Assembly (NCBI GenBank): GCA_039933785.1
Contig: JBDTNL010000033.1
Coordinates: 1 to 41,298, forward strand
DNA: 41,298 nt
Direction of reading: 5' to 3'
From: JBDTNL01 sp039933785
GTDB taxonomy: Bacteria; Acidobacteriota; Thermoanaerobaculia; Multivoradales; JAGPDF01
Shown: piece after piece, positions 7,691 to 16,180 of the stretch
How the letters are laid out: every line of letters begins with the position of its first letter
Position numbering within the stretch: position 1 is the first letter of the stretch
The notes under the pieces: model-generated
What the model was told of the DNA's origin: nothing
The model's input: only the letters and a program-made list of their open reading frames with translations
Database searches by the model: none
Position numbers and translations under genes: made by a program

Positions 7691-9043
7691 CTAGAGCGAA
7701 AGCAAGCGCAAGTCGGCCAAAATGCTCGAGAGGAACGTGGTGAACCGCGCCGCTTGTGCGCCGTCGATCACGCGATGGTCGTAGGACAGAGATAGCGGCA
7801 GCATCAGCCGCGCCTGGAACAAGCCAGCTTTCCACACCGGCTGCATGCTCGAGCGCGAGACGCCGAGAATGGCGACTTCCGGTGCGTTCACGATCGGCGT
7901 AAATGCCGTGCCGCCGATGCCGCCCAGGCTCGAGATGGTGAAGCACCCACCCTGGATGTCGTCCATCTTCATTTTCTTTTCGCGTGCCCGCTGACTGACG
8001 GCAGCGAGGTCCTGCGCCAGCGCGACGATGCCCTTCTTGTCGACGTCGCGCAAAACCGGCACGACCAATCCGTCGGACGTGTCGACCGCGACGCCGATAT
8101 TGCAATATTCCTTCAAGATCAAAGTCTCACCCGACGGATCGAGCGACGACGCGAAGTCCGGAAACTCCCGAAGGGCATATGCGGAAGCCTTGAGCAGGAA
8201 GGCGAGCAAGGTGAGCTTCACGCCCTTCGCCTGCGCCGCAGGACCCTGCGCTTGCCGAAAGGCCTCGAGCTCCGTGATGTCTGCCTGATCGAACTGCGTT
8301 ACGTGCGGAATGGTGATCCACGCGCGCTGCGTGTTCGTCCCCGTGAGCTTCTTGATCCGGCCGAGCGGTCGGTGAGAGATCGCACCGAACTTCGCGAAGT
8401 CGATCGCTTGCATGGGCTCGAGGCCGGGAATCGAGAACCCGCCGCCACCCGAGGCCGGGCGGCGCATCGCTTCCTTGACGAAGGCCTGCACGTCTTCTTT
8501 CGTGATGCGGCCACTGCGGCCCGAGCCCTTGACTTGATTCAGATTTGCGCCGAGCTCGCGCGCGAAACGTCGGACGGCGGGACTGGCGTAGGCGGCGTCG
8601 AAGGGGCCTTCGAAGACGGTCGAGGGGTTGGGGGTGAGGGCTGCTGCGGGTCGGTCTCTCGAGCCTTCAAGGTCCTTGCGCGCTGCGGCGGGTGCGGGCT
8701 TCTGCGCCTGCCTACCCTCACCCCCTGGCCCCTCTCCCCCAATACTGCTGGGGGCACAGCCCGCCGGGAGAGGGGGGCGAGGCAGTGGTTCCGCAACCGC
8801 ATCCGTCACCTCGATCCGCGCGATCAACGCGTCCTTCCCCACCTTGTCCCCAGCCTTCACCAACACCTCTTTCACTGTCCCCGCGAACGGCGCCGGGACA
8901 TCCATCGAAGCCTTGTCGCTCTCCAACGTGACCAGCGGATCCTCGGCGCGCACGATCGCGCCCGGCGCGATCAGTACGTCAATCACCGCGACCTTGTCGA
9001 AGTTTCCGATATCGGGAATGCGGACGTCGCGAAGCTCAGACAT
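7691..9043 (-). CDS. aceF: Dihydrolipoamide acetyltransferase (PDH E2)
   Basis: E2 forms the core of the pyruvate dehydrogenase complex and moves the acetyl group from lipoyl-lysine to CoA. Of 450 residues, 1-80 form one lipoyl domain (K44 in ESDKASMDVP), 85-140 a linker, 151-190 the peripheral subunit-binding domain (SPAVRRFARELG to GRITKEDVQAF), and about 215-450 the catalytic domain with H423 and D427 in SYDHRVIDG. Only one lipoyl domain is present where E. coli has three; the extra lipoyl domain on E3 may partly compensate. Much of the linker is encoded by REP-like repeat sequence (8625-8787). It lies 15 bp after aceE and 10 bp before lpd on the same strand. Confidence 0.96.
   Translation of the reverse strand: MSELRDVRIPDIGNFDKVAVIDVLIAPGAIVRAEDPLVTLESDKASMDVPAPFAGTVKEVLVKAGDKVGKDALIARIEVTDAVAEPLPRPPLPAGCAPSSIGGEGPGGEGRQAQKPAPAAARKDLEGSRDRPAAALTPNPSTVFEGPFDAAYASPAVRRFARELGANLNQVKGSGRSGRITKEDVQAFVKEAMRRPASGGGGFSIPGLEPMQAIDFAKFGAISHRPLGRIKKLTGTNTQRAWITIPHVTQFDQADITELEAFRQAQGPAAQAKGVKLTLLAFLLKASAYALREFPDFASSLDPSGETLILKEYCNIGVAVDTSDGLVVPVLRDVDKKGIVALAQDLAAVSQRAREKKMKMDDIQGGCFTISSLGGIGGTAFTPIVNAPEVAILGVSRSSMQPVWKAGLFQARLMLPLSLSYDHRVIDGAQAARFTTFLSSILADLRLLSL
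8625..8787. repeat. REP-like repeat cluster inside the aceF linker
   Basis: GGGGTGAGGGCTGCTG at 8631-8646 is identical to the copy in lpd. A reversed unit follows, with CCCTCACCCC at 8715-8724 and arms CCCCTCTCCC (8729-8738) and GGGAGAGGGG (8766-8775); a second small hairpin (CCCCC/GGGGG) is nested between the arms. The cluster keeps the reading frame and encodes about residues 85-139 of E2. Confidence 0.7.
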
Positions 9044-9058
9044 TTCGCTCTCCGCGCC

Positions 9059-11749
9059 TCAGACCGTCACCGGTTCGGGTTTCTCGGGGTCGATGCCGAA
9101 TCGCTTGATGGCCTCGTTCACCGATGTCGCAGATACGGTGCCTTGGTCGGCCAGCGCTTTGAGCGCGGTGATCGCGACCCAGCGGCGGTCGACCTCGAAG
9201 AAATCGCGCAGCGCGGCGCGCGTGTCGCTGCGTCCGAAGCCATCGGTGCCGAGCACGTAGTACGGCTCCTTGACGAAGGGCCGGATCTGCTCGGCGAAGG
9301 TCTTCATGTAGTCGGTGGCCGCGATCACCGGGCCGGCGTGGCCGGCGAGCGAGCGCTCGACCCAACTCTCGCGCGGCGTATCTGTTGGGTGCAGTCGGTT
9401 CCAACGTTCGGCGGCAAGACCGTCCCGCCGGAGCTCGTTGAAGCTCGTCGCGCTCCAGACTTCCGCGGCCACGCCGAACTCAGTCGACAGGATCTCGGCC
9501 GCGGCCTCGACTTCACGGAGGATCGCGCCGCTGCCGAGCAGCTGGACCCGCGGCGCCGCGGTCAGGTTCGTCGGGTTGACCTCGCGCAAGCGGTACAGGC
9601 CCTTGAGGATGCCCTCCGTCGCCCCGGCAGGCAGCGCCGCGTGGTGGTAGTTCTCGTTGAGCGCGGTGATGTAGAAGAACACGTTTTCCTGCTCCTGGTA
9701 CATGCGGCGCAGACCGTCGTGGAGGATCACACCGAGCTCGTAGGCATACGTTGGATCGTAAGAAACGCAGTTCGGCACGGTCGAGGAGAGCAGATGACTG
9801 TGCCCGTCCTGGTGCTGCAGTCCTTCACCGTTGAGCGTGGTCCGCCCCGAGGTGGCGCCGATCAGGAAGCCGCGCGCCTGAATGTCGCCGGCCGCCCAGA
9901 TCAAATCGCCGACGCGCTGGAAGCCGAACATCGAATAGAAGATGAAGAACGGCACCATGGGCAGGCCGTGCACGCTGTACGCCGTGCCCGCCGCCATCCA
10001 CGACGCCAGGCCGCCGGCCTCGTTGATGCCCTCCTGCAGGATCTGGCCGTTCTTTTCCTCGCGGTAGTACATCAGCTGCCCGCGATCCTGCGGTGAGTAG
10101 AGCTGGCCCTGCGGCGCGTAGATTGCGAGCTGGCGGAACATGCCCTCCATGCCGAAGGTCCGCGCCTCGTCGGCCACGATCGGAACGATGTGCGGGCCGA
10201 ACACTGCGTCCTTGGTGAGGGCTGTCAAGCCGCGCACGAAGGCCATGGTGGTCGATAGATCGCGTTCGCCGCTGTCCTCGAGCAAGGGCTGGAAGATGGC
10301 GATATCCGGCGCGGGTAGCGACGCAGCCGCCGTCGAGCGGATCGGAAACGGCCCGCCGAGCTCGGCGCGGCGGGCCTTCAGATACTGGATCTCGGGGCTG
10401 TGCTCGGGCGGCCGATAGAACGGCACCTCGGCCAGGCGTTCGTCGCTGATCGGGATGTTGAAGCGATCGCGGAAGGCGCGTAGCGAGTCTTCGCCCATCT
10501 TCTTCTGCTGGTGCGTGATGTTCTGCCCTTCGCCGGCGCGGCCCATGCCGTAGCCCTTGACTGTCTTCGCCAGGATGACCGTCGGCTGCCCGGTGGTCTC
10601 GACCGCCGCCGCGTACGCCGCGTAGACCTTCTGCGGATCGTGCCCGCCGCGCTTCAAGCGCCAGAGATCGGCGTCCGAGAGCTCGCTGACCATCGCCGCC
10701 AGCTCGGGATAGCGGCCGAAAAAGTGCTCGCGCACGAGCTTGCCGGTCGGGTCGGCGACGTAGGCCTGGTAGTCGCCGTCCAGAGCCTCTTCCATGCGGC
10801 GACGCAGCAAGCCCTGCTTGTCCTTGGCCAGCAACGGATCCCAGTTGCCACCCCAGACCACCTTGATCACGTTCCAGCCCGAGCCTCTAAAGTCGGCTTC
10901 GAGCTCCTGGATGATCTTGCCGTTGCCGCGCACCGGACCGTCCAGGCGCTGCAAGTTACAGTTCACCACGAAGATCAGGTTGTCGAGCTTTTCGCGCGAG
11001 GCGAGCGCGATCGCGCCGAGCGATTCCGGCTCGTCCATCTCGCCGTCGCCGAGGAAGGCCCACACCTTGCGTCCCGCGGTCTTGACCAGCCCGCGCGCGT
11101 CGAGGTACTTCATGAAGCGCGCCTGGTAAATCGCCATCAGCGGCGACAGGCCCATCGACACGGTGGGGAACTGCCAGAACCCGGGCATCAGCCAAGGGTG
11201 GGGATACGACGAAATCCCGCGATGATCGGCCTCGCGGCGGAAGAGCTTCAGCTGCTCTTCAGTGATCCGGCCTTCGAGAAACGCGCGGGCGTAGATGCCG
11301 GGCGAGGAGTGGCCCTGCATGAACACCAGATCGCCTCCATGCTCGGCGCTCCGGGCGTGGAAGAAGTGGTTCATGCCGATCTCATAGAGCGTCGCCGACG
11401 AGGCATAGCTCGCGATGTGGCCACCGAGACCGAGGTCATCACGGTTGGCGTGCACGACCATGGCCATCGCGTTCCAGCGCAGGATGCTCTTGATGCGCCG
11501 CTCGAGGTCGTGATCGCCGGGGCGCTGGCGCTCCTCCTCGACGCCGATGGTGTTCACGTACGGCGTGTTGGCGGAGAACGGGATCTTGGCGCCCGACTGC
11601 CGGGCGCGCTCCATCAGGGCTTCGAGCAGATAGTGGGCGCGTCCCGAGCCGTCGCGCTCGAGCACGTCGCTGAAGGCTTCGACCCACTCCCGCGTTTCGG
11701 TGGGATCGATATCGGAAGGGTGGGGATCGAAGATCGGGTTGCTGGCCAT
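9059..11749 (-). CDS. aceE: Pyruvate dehydrogenase E1, homodimeric type
   Basis: The 896-residue enzyme decarboxylates pyruvate with thiamine diphosphate and passes the hydroxyethyl group to lipoyl-E2. The length and order match the AceE family: an N-terminal ThDP-binding part with GDGEMDEP at 234-241 and NCN at 263-265, the conserved NTPYVNTIGVEEE and GHSSPGIYARAFLEGR, and a transketolase-like middle and C-terminal part. ATG 11749 follows GTGAGG and begins the usual MASN..FDPHPSDIDPTET N-terminus. First gene of the aceE-aceF-lpd operon. No PdhR-type regulator is adjacent. Confidence 0.97.
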   Translation of the reverse strand: MASNPIFDPHPSDIDPTETREWVEAFSDVLERDGSGRAHYLLEALMERARQSGAKIPFSANTPYVNTIGVEEERQRPGDHDLERRIKSILRWNAMAMVVHANRDDLGLGGHIASYASSATLYEIGMNHFFHARSAEHGGDLVFMQGHSSPGIYARAFLEGRITEEQLKLFRREADHRGISSYPHPWLMPGFWQFPTVSMGLSPLMAIYQARFMKYLDARGLVKTAGRKVWAFLGDGEMDEPESLGAIALASREKLDNLIFVVNCNLQRLDGPVRGNGKIIQELEADFRGSGWNVIKVVWGGNWDPLLAKDKQGLLRRRMEEALDGDYQAYVADPTGKLVREHFFGRYPELAAMVSELSDADLWRLKRGGHDPQKVYAAYAAAVETTGQPTVILAKTVKGYGMGRAGEGQNITHQQKKMGEDSLRAFRDRFNIPISDERLAEVPFYRPPEHSPEIQYLKARRAELGGPFPIRSTAAASLPAPDIAIFQPLLEDSGERDLSTTMAFVRGLTALTKDAVFGPHIVPIVADEARTFGMEGMFRQLAIYAPQGQLYSPQDRGQLMYYREEKNGQILQEGINEAGGLASWMAAGTAYSVHGLPMVPFFIFYSMFGFQRVGDLIWAAGDIQARGFLIGATSGRTTLNGEGLQHQDGHSHLLSSTVPNCVSYDPTYAYELGVILHDGLRRMYQEQENVFFYITALNENYHHAALPAGATEGILKGLYRLREVNPTNLTAAPRVQLLGSGAILREVEAAAEILSTEFGVAAEVWSATSFNELRRDGLAAERWNRLHPTDTPRESWVERSLAGHAGPVIAATDYMKTFAEQIRPFVKEPYYVLGTDGFGRSDTRAALRDFFEVDRRWVAITALKALADQGTVSATSVNEAIKRFGIDPEKPEPVTV

Positions 11750-11825
11750 CGCGCCTCACTGGGGGGGTCGTCCTGCAGGAGTTCCAAGTATGTCAGAGGG
11801 CACGCGCGGGCCGCCGAAACGAAAA

Positions 11826-11855
11826 GAGCGCGGAGCCTCGAAAGGCCCCGCGCTC
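11826..11855 (-). terminator. Rho-independent terminator after the BON-domain gene
   Basis: GAGCGCGG pairs with CCGCGCTC, and inside it GCCT pairs with AGGC around a CGAA tetraloop. On the minus strand the hairpin is followed by TTTTCGTTTC. It lies 21 bp past the BON gene stop and isolates that gene from aceE downstream. Confidence 0.8.
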
Positions 11856-11876
11856 CGAACTTCGAACGACTTCGGT

Positions 11877-12449
11877 TCAGCTCTTCTTGTCGAGAGTGAC
11901 GACCTTGGTCACGCCCGAAACACCCTTGGCCGCGGTCTCCGCCTGCGTCCGCAGGGCGGCCGAGAAGTCGGCCGGGAAAGCGAGCGTCAACGTGCCGCTC
12001 GCGGCTTCGGTGCCGACCTTCATGCCGTCGCCGCCGAGGCTGCTGATCAGGGCCTCGCGAACCTTGACTTCGAGCAGGCCGTCTTTGACTTCGCGCTCGG
12101 TCTCGGTCACCGCGTTGCCGACCTTCTCCTTGCTGTCCTTGTACTCGGCGAGCTTGATGTCGTTGTCGACGAAGGTCACGCCCACGACGCTCTTCGCTAC
12201 CGTGCTCGCCAGCTCAGAGGTCGCCCGCTTGTTCACGGTGCCGGCGAGCTTCACCTTGGCGCTGCCCATCGAGTCGACGGTCACATGAAGAGCATCGACA
12301 CCCAGCTTCTCGAGCAAGGCGGTCTTGACCTTGAGGCCGAGCAGTGCCGAATTCGTGTCGTCCGACGCCGAGGCGGCAACGCCGAAGGCCAGCAGGCCAG
12401 CCACGAGAAGCGTCGCAACGGGCGCGAACCGACTGTTTTGGATACGCAT
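11877..12449 (-). CDS. Exported protein with two BON domains
   Basis: A 190-residue protein with a signal peptide (hydrophobic core about 10-25, cleavage near ASA-SDD) and two BON-like domains at about 37-100 and 118-187, each with the alpha-beta pattern and a central glycine (VKLAGTVNKRA in the first, ...GTLTLAF in the second). BON proteins bind membranes or phospholipid and help maintain the envelope under osmotic or other stress. The start is preceded by CAAGGAGG. It has its own terminator. The domain call rests on pattern and layout; the second copy is more divergent. Confidence 0.7.
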   Translation of the reverse strand: MRIQNSRFAPVATLLVAGLLAFGVAASASDDTNSALLGLKVKTALLEKLGVDALHVTVDSMGSAKVKLAGTVNKRATSELASTVAKSVVGVTFVDNDIKLAEYKDSKEKVGNAVTETEREVKDGLLEVKVREALISSLGGDGMKVGTEAASGTLTLAFPADFSAALRTQAETAAKGVSGVTKVVTLDKKS

Positions 12450-12556
12450 GGTTCAATCCTCCTTGAGTAGTCCCGGCGAGTACCGCCAGCGACGTTCTGC
12501 AGATCAAGGAGAAGAGCAACGGTCGTGCCACGGCGAAAAATGGGAGGAAATGGGCA

Positions 12557-12595
12557 ACGCCGGCCCCGAAACGCTCACCGCGCGGTGGCCGGCGT
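12557..12595 (-). terminator. Hairpin downstream of sodC, possible terminator
   Basis: Nine-base arms ACGCCGGCC and GGCCGGCGT enclose a 21-base loop. On the minus strand a T-run (ATTTTTC) comes only about 15 bases later, so efficiency is uncertain. It lies in the 178-bp gap between sodC and the BON gene, where I see no other feature. Confidence 0.4.
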
Positions 12596-12627
12596 CGGCA
12601 GAATCTACAAACTGCGCGCGGCGAGAC

Positions 12628-13158
12628 CTACTGCTCGGCGTTGACCACGCCGCACGCTATCCGGCCGCCGGCGTCACCGGTCGGCTGGGTTTTCAAGTCG
12701 TCGGCCTTCTCGTGGACGATGACCGCCTTGCCAACCACCGAGTTCGGGCCATCCGTCACCGTGAGCATCGACGAAGAGATCTCGAGCGTGCCATGGCCGT
12801 TGACGTCGATGTCGATATTGCCGAGGTCGCCGGCGTGGTGCTGGGCGTCGGTGGGCGCGCCGTGCTGAGCGCCGGTGGGATTGAAATGACCGCCGGCGTT
12901 CTTGAAGTCGACGTCGCCGCAGTCACCCTTCTCGTGAATATGGAAGCCGTGCTTGCCCGCGGCGACACCGGTCAGATGAGCGTCGGCGGTGACCGTGCCC
13001 GCGTGCTCGGTGAAGGTCACGGTGCCGCTCACCTTGGCGCCCGCCTTGCCCGACAGTGTCGCCGACGCCTTGAGGTCCGCGGCAGCCGCGCTGGTGACTG
13101 CCGCGAGCAGAAGCGCCGCGCAGGCAGAACTCACGCCGACAGCGAATGACTTGTTCAT
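12628..13158 (-). CDS. sodC: Cu/Zn superoxide dismutase, periplasmic
   Basis: This enzyme dismutates superoxide in the periplasm. The 176-residue precursor has a signal peptide ending near residue 27 (TSAAAA-DLK). All metal ligands are visible: H73 and H75 (HGFHIHEKGDC), bridging H91 (GGHFNP), H99, H108 and D111 (HHAGDLGN), and H149 (VIVHE). The structural disulfide would join C80 and C169. AAGGAG precedes the ATG. Neighbours on the same strand are two other exported proteins (DUF3108-like upstream, BON downstream). Confidence 0.96.
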   Translation of the reverse strand: MNKSFAVGVSSACAALLLAAVTSAAAADLKASATLSGKAGAKVSGTVTFTEHAGTVTADAHLTGVAAGKHGFHIHEKGDCGDVDFKNAGGHFNPTGAQHGAPTDAQHHAGDLGNIDIDVNGHGTLEISSSMLTVTDGPNSVVGKAVIVHEKADDLKTQPTGDAGGRIACGVVNAEQ

Positions 13159-13188
13159 GACGTTCTCCTTGTGTCTAGTGCCCAGTGG

Positions 13189-13947
13189 TTAGTTCCCTGC
13201 CGATCTCTCCACACCGTCGACCAGGCGCAGGCGCAGCGATGCCAGGCTCACCTTGACCGCGATCTCGATCGGCGTATGGACAGCGTCCTCGGACAGGACG
13301 ATTTCGAGATGCCCTTTCCAGAACCGCTCGCCCGGCTGTTCGACACCCTCGATGACGTAGCGCCGCACCACCCGCTCGCGCGTGCCATCGCCGGGAACGC
13401 GGAGCGAGGCGCGCTCGAGGCCACTCGGCACCACGCGCACCGGATACAGCCGTCCGTCGGTCCAGATCCTCATCGGCATCGGCTGCTTGGGCGGCATTTG
13501 TCGGATGAGATAGATCGCCGACGAGATGTCGACCGCTCCGGGCTCGGCCACCGGCAAGTCCTTGCTCCCCGACTTGTCGCGGAAGTGGTACGACGACCAT
13601 GCCCGAACGGTCGCGTGGGTCGCGGGATCGAGCTCGGCGCCATAGCGCCAGAACTCACCGCTCCGACTGTCCGAGGTGATCATCAGCTCGCTCTGCAGCT
13701 TGCCACTCGGCCCGATGCCCGTGCTGAGCGTGCCGTTGCCGTCGCCGGGTACGAAGAGACTCGCGAGCCGGCCGCCGAAACCCTCAAGTCGCCAGACATA
13801 GTGCAGGACTTCGGGAGCCGGAGGCGCGGGATCCGCGGCTCCGACAGGCGCCGAGGACGCCAGAAGGGATACGAATCCGAGCACGAGGCCTGCGGTCTTG
13901 AAGGGCGTCAATAAGTGTCTCCGACCGGTGAGACTAGCAGGAGGCAT
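13189..13947 (-). CDS. Exported DUF3108-like protein
   Basis: The 252-residue product has a signal peptide (hydrophobic segment about 18-36, cleavage near VGA-ADP). The mature part opens with EVLHYVWRLEGFGGRLASL and alternates short beta strands, as in DUF3108 proteins, which are periplasmic beta-barrel-like proteins of unknown function. The ATG at 13947 lies 38 bp from the oppositely oriented tag gene, so the two promoters must overlap. It is followed 30 bp later by sodC. The family assignment is tentative. Confidence 0.5.
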   Translation of the reverse strand: MPPASLTGRRHLLTPFKTAGLVLGFVSLLASSAPVGAADPAPPAPEVLHYVWRLEGFGGRLASLFVPGDGNGTLSTGIGPSGKLQSELMITSDSRSGEFWRYGAELDPATHATVRAWSSYHFRDKSGSKDLPVAEPGAVDISSAIYLIRQMPPKQPMPMRIWTDGRLYPVRVVPSGLERASLRVPGDGTRERVVRRYVIEGVEQPGERFWKGHLEIVLSEDAVHTPIEIAVKVSLASLRLRLVDGVERSAGN

Positions 13948-13985
13948 GCCACGGCCCCGTGGACACGGCTACACTCGCCCCGATC

Positions 13986-14567
13986 ATGAAGGCGCCAGCG
14001 ATCGAGCTCCCACCCTCCTATTGCCGCGCGGCCCTGAGTCATCCGGTGCATGGGCCGTACCACGAGACCGAGTATGGCTTCCCAGCGAAAAGCGAGAGCA
14101 TTCTCTTCGAACGCCTGATCCTCGAAATCAACCAGGCGGGCCTCTCCTGGTTGACCATCCTCAACAAGCGCCAGGCTTTCCGCGACGCGTACCACCAGTT
14201 CGAGGTCGATCGCGTGGCCCGTTACGGCGCGCACGACGTCGCTCGCCTGATGGGCGATGCCGGCGTCATCCGCAATCGCCTGAAGATCGAGGCGGCGATC
14301 GAGAACGCGCGGCGAATTCGCGTCCTGCGCAAGAGCCACGGCTCGTTCGCCGCCTGGCTGGACGCTCACCACCCGCTCTCGAAGGCCGAGTGGGTGAAGC
14401 TGTTCAAGAACACGTTCCGTTTCACCGGCGGCGAGATCACCGGCGAGTTCCTGCTCAGTCTGGGGTATTTGCCCGGCGCCCACGTCGATGGGTGTCCGGT
14501 GCTGCGTCGTATCGAGCGACTGCGGCCGCCCTGGATGCGGGCTGCTTCGAGTACTAGAGCCCGGTGA
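13986..14567 (+). CDS. tag: DNA-3-methyladenine glycosylase I
   Basis: Tag removes 3-methyladenine from alkylated DNA in base-excision repair. The 193-residue protein shows HGPYHETEYGFP, FERLILEINQAGLSW (the helix that lines the base pocket), the GVIRNRLKI segment, and FRFTGGEITGEFLLSLGYL near the C-terminus. The four zinc ligands of E. coli Tag have counterparts: C13, H26, and the His and Cys of HVDGCPV. The E. coli NEWG is TEYG here. ATG 13986 is preferred because homology begins soon after; a GTG at 13959 would add nine residues. Its end overlaps the convergent anti-sigma gene by 14 bp. Confidence 0.93.
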   Translation: MKAPAIELPPSYCRAALSHPVHGPYHETEYGFPAKSESILFERLILEINQAGLSWLTILNKRQAFRDAYHQFEVDRVARYGAHDVARLMGDAGVIRNRLKIEAAIENARRIRVLRKSHGSFAAWLDAHHPLSKAEWVKLFKNTFRFTGGEITGEFLLSLGYLPGAHVDGCPVLRRIERLRPPWMRAASSTRAR

Positions 14568-14979
14568 CGCGGAGCCGCCGCGACACCCGCCAATACGCAA
14601 GCCAGAGCGCCACCGAGGTCGCCAGCAATAAGGACGCCGGCAGCGGCCAGAGCTCGAAGAGGAAGAAGCGCAGCTTCGTACCGTCGAACGAGAACGAGAA
14701 TGGCAGGAGGGTCGCCGCGATCGCGAAGCCGCAGAGTCGCGCCCGTTGCCGGAGTAGCCGGCGCGTGGCTTCGAACGCAGCTCTTTCCACCCCCGCAGGC
14801 GCCACGACCGCGGGAGCGGCGGCGCTAAGCGTACCCTCGCTCGCCGCGCTTTTGGCGAGACGCGCAAGTTCTGGATCCGCCGCCAGGTGCTCTTCGATCA
14901 GGGCTCGGGTGGCCGGGCTCACCTCATCGGCGAGATAGAGCGGCAAGAGGTCGCGAATCACATCGGGGTGCAAGGTCAT
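14554..14979 (-). CDS. Membrane anti-sigma factor, zinc-ligand-less
   Basis: The 141 residues begin with HPDVIRDLLPLYLADEVSP and then IEEHLAADPELA, the layout of zinc-finger (ZAS/PF13490-type) anti-sigma factors, but the two cysteines of H-x3-C-x2-C are replaced, so zinc binding is unlikely. Two membrane segments follow, at about 83-100 and 110-130, leaving almost no periplasmic domain. It should sequester the ECF sigma factor encoded just upstream; its ATG overlaps the sigma stop as ATGA. Last gene of the four-gene operon that begins with an ABC ATPase. Confidence 0.75.
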   Translation of the reverse strand: MTLHPDVIRDLLPLYLADEVSPATRALIEEHLAADPELARLAKSAASEGTLSAAAPAVVAPAGVERAAFEATRRLLRQRARLCGFAIAATLLPFSFSFDGTKLRFFLFELWPLPASLLLATSVALWLAYWRVSRRLRVTGL

Positions 14980-15482
14980 GATTGGGTCTCCGCGGCTGGA
15001 ATCCGTGATTGCTGGCGCGCTCGCTCCAGCTGCAGACGAGCGCGGTGGATCTTCACCTTTACTGCCGCCAGCGACACTCCGAGGACGCCGGCGATTTCCT
15101 CGTACGGCAATCCATCTTCGGCGCGCATCACCAGCGCCGCGCGGTCGATCTCCGACAGGCTCTGAAGCTCGGCGAGCACAACCTCGAGCTCGCGCCGCGC
15201 GGCCGCAGCGCGCTCGGGCGATGGCTCCTCGGAAACCAGCGTCTCATCGATCACCACCGTGCGCCCGCCGGGCCGCCGGCGTTCGTGCAGAAAAAGATTG
15301 CGCGCGATGGCGAACAGATAGCCCTTGACCGTCGAAAGATCGACGCGCTCGCGGGCGGCCCAGGCGCGAGTGAAGGTCTCCGACGCGATGTCCTCCGCGA
15401 GCGCCGGATCGCCCGAGAGAAACAGGGCGAAACGGAAGACGTCCCGCCCGTAGGTCGCATACAACGTCGAGAACTCGAGCAT
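14976..15482 (-). CDS. ECF-family RNA polymerase sigma factor
   Basis: A 168-residue sigma factor with region 2 (YGRDVFRFALFLSGDPALAE, then DIASETFTRAW) and region 4 (LPYEEIAGVLGVSLAAVKVK as the helix-turn-helix). It follows the ABC permease by 14 bp and overlaps its own anti-sigma gene by 4 bp. It is distinct in sequence from the sigma factor at 2745-3323. The arrangement suggests that the ABC exporter and the sigma pair are produced together and that the exporter may be part of the sigma regulon; this is inference. Confidence 0.9.
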   Translation of the reverse strand: MLEFSTLYATYGRDVFRFALFLSGDPALAEDIASETFTRAWAARERVDLSTVKGYLFAIARNLFLHERRRPGGRTVVIDETLVSEEPSPERAAAARRELEVVLAELQSLSEIDRAALVMRAEDGLPYEEIAGVLGVSLAAVKVKIHRARLQLERARQQSRIPAAETQS

Positions 15483-15496
15483 CGCCGGCTTGGCCC

Positions 15497-16180
15497 TCAG
15501 AGGAAACTCGTCTTGCGCTCCTGCAGCCAGAAGGTCCCAGTGAGCAGGCAGAGCAACAGCGCGGCCTCGAGCGCCAGGGTCGCGGGAAGCGCCGCTCCGC
15601 CATGCACGAGGTTACGCGCATACGCGGTCAGGTAGGTCAGGCGCGAGCCGAACATCAGCAGGCCGTTGCCGAGCACGAAGGTCAGCCCGCCCGCAACCAC
15701 CATCGTCCAACCGAGTGACTCGGACACCAGGGCCGTCCCCAGCACGATCGCGAACAGCACCAGGAAGCCTCCCAGGGTGACGCCAAAGTACGCCAGCCAG
15801 CCCAGCAAGTGGGGGGTCAATCCCCGCCCGACCGGCGACAGCGACACCAGAGCGGCCGCCGCGAAGAGTCCGCAGAGCGTATACATCGAGATCGAGGAAA
15901 CGAGCTTCGCCGCGGTGACCTCGCGATGCGAGACCGGCTGTGCGAGAACGAAGGCCAGGGTCTTCTTCTCACGCTCGCCGAGCACGTTGCCGATCACGAG
16001 ATGGAAACACATCCCGATAAAGAGGTTGAGGGCCAGCGTGATGCCGAGCGAACGCACCGAATGATCGTTCGACCTGGCGAGCGCCACCGAGATCGCGCCG
16101 AGAGTGACCGCCAGCAAGAGCGGACGGCGCAGCAGGTAGAGATCCTTGCCTGCCAACCGAAAGACCGTGGAGGCGTTCAC
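15497..16180 (-). CDS. ABC transporter permease
   Basis: The 227-residue integral membrane protein has six hydrophobic segments and the early cytoplasmic motif GEREKKTLAFVLAQPVSHRE, typical of ABC-2 type permeases. It should pair with the ATPase encoded just upstream; the substrate cannot be told. I start it at GTG 16180, which overlaps the ATPase stop (GTGA); the longer open frame upstream is antisense-like and lies inside the ATPase gene. Second gene of the operon. Confidence 0.85.
   Translation of the reverse strand: MNASTVFRLAGKDLYLLRRPLLLAVTLGAISVALARSNDHSVRSLGITLALNLFIGMCFHLVIGNVLGEREKKTLAFVLAQPVSHREVTAAKLVSSISMYTLCGLFAAAALVSLSPVGRGLTPHLLGWLAYFGVTLGGFLVLFAIVLGTALVSESLGWTMVVAGGLTFVLGNGLLMFGSRLTYLTAYARNLVHGGAALPATLALEAALLLCLLTGTFWLQERKTSFL

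Noticed and set aside
8252..10096. Plus-strand 614-codon frame over aceF and aceE
   Set aside because: It is antisense to two well-supported PDH genes, rich in Arg/Asp/Val typical of high-GC shadow frames, and has no protein motif.
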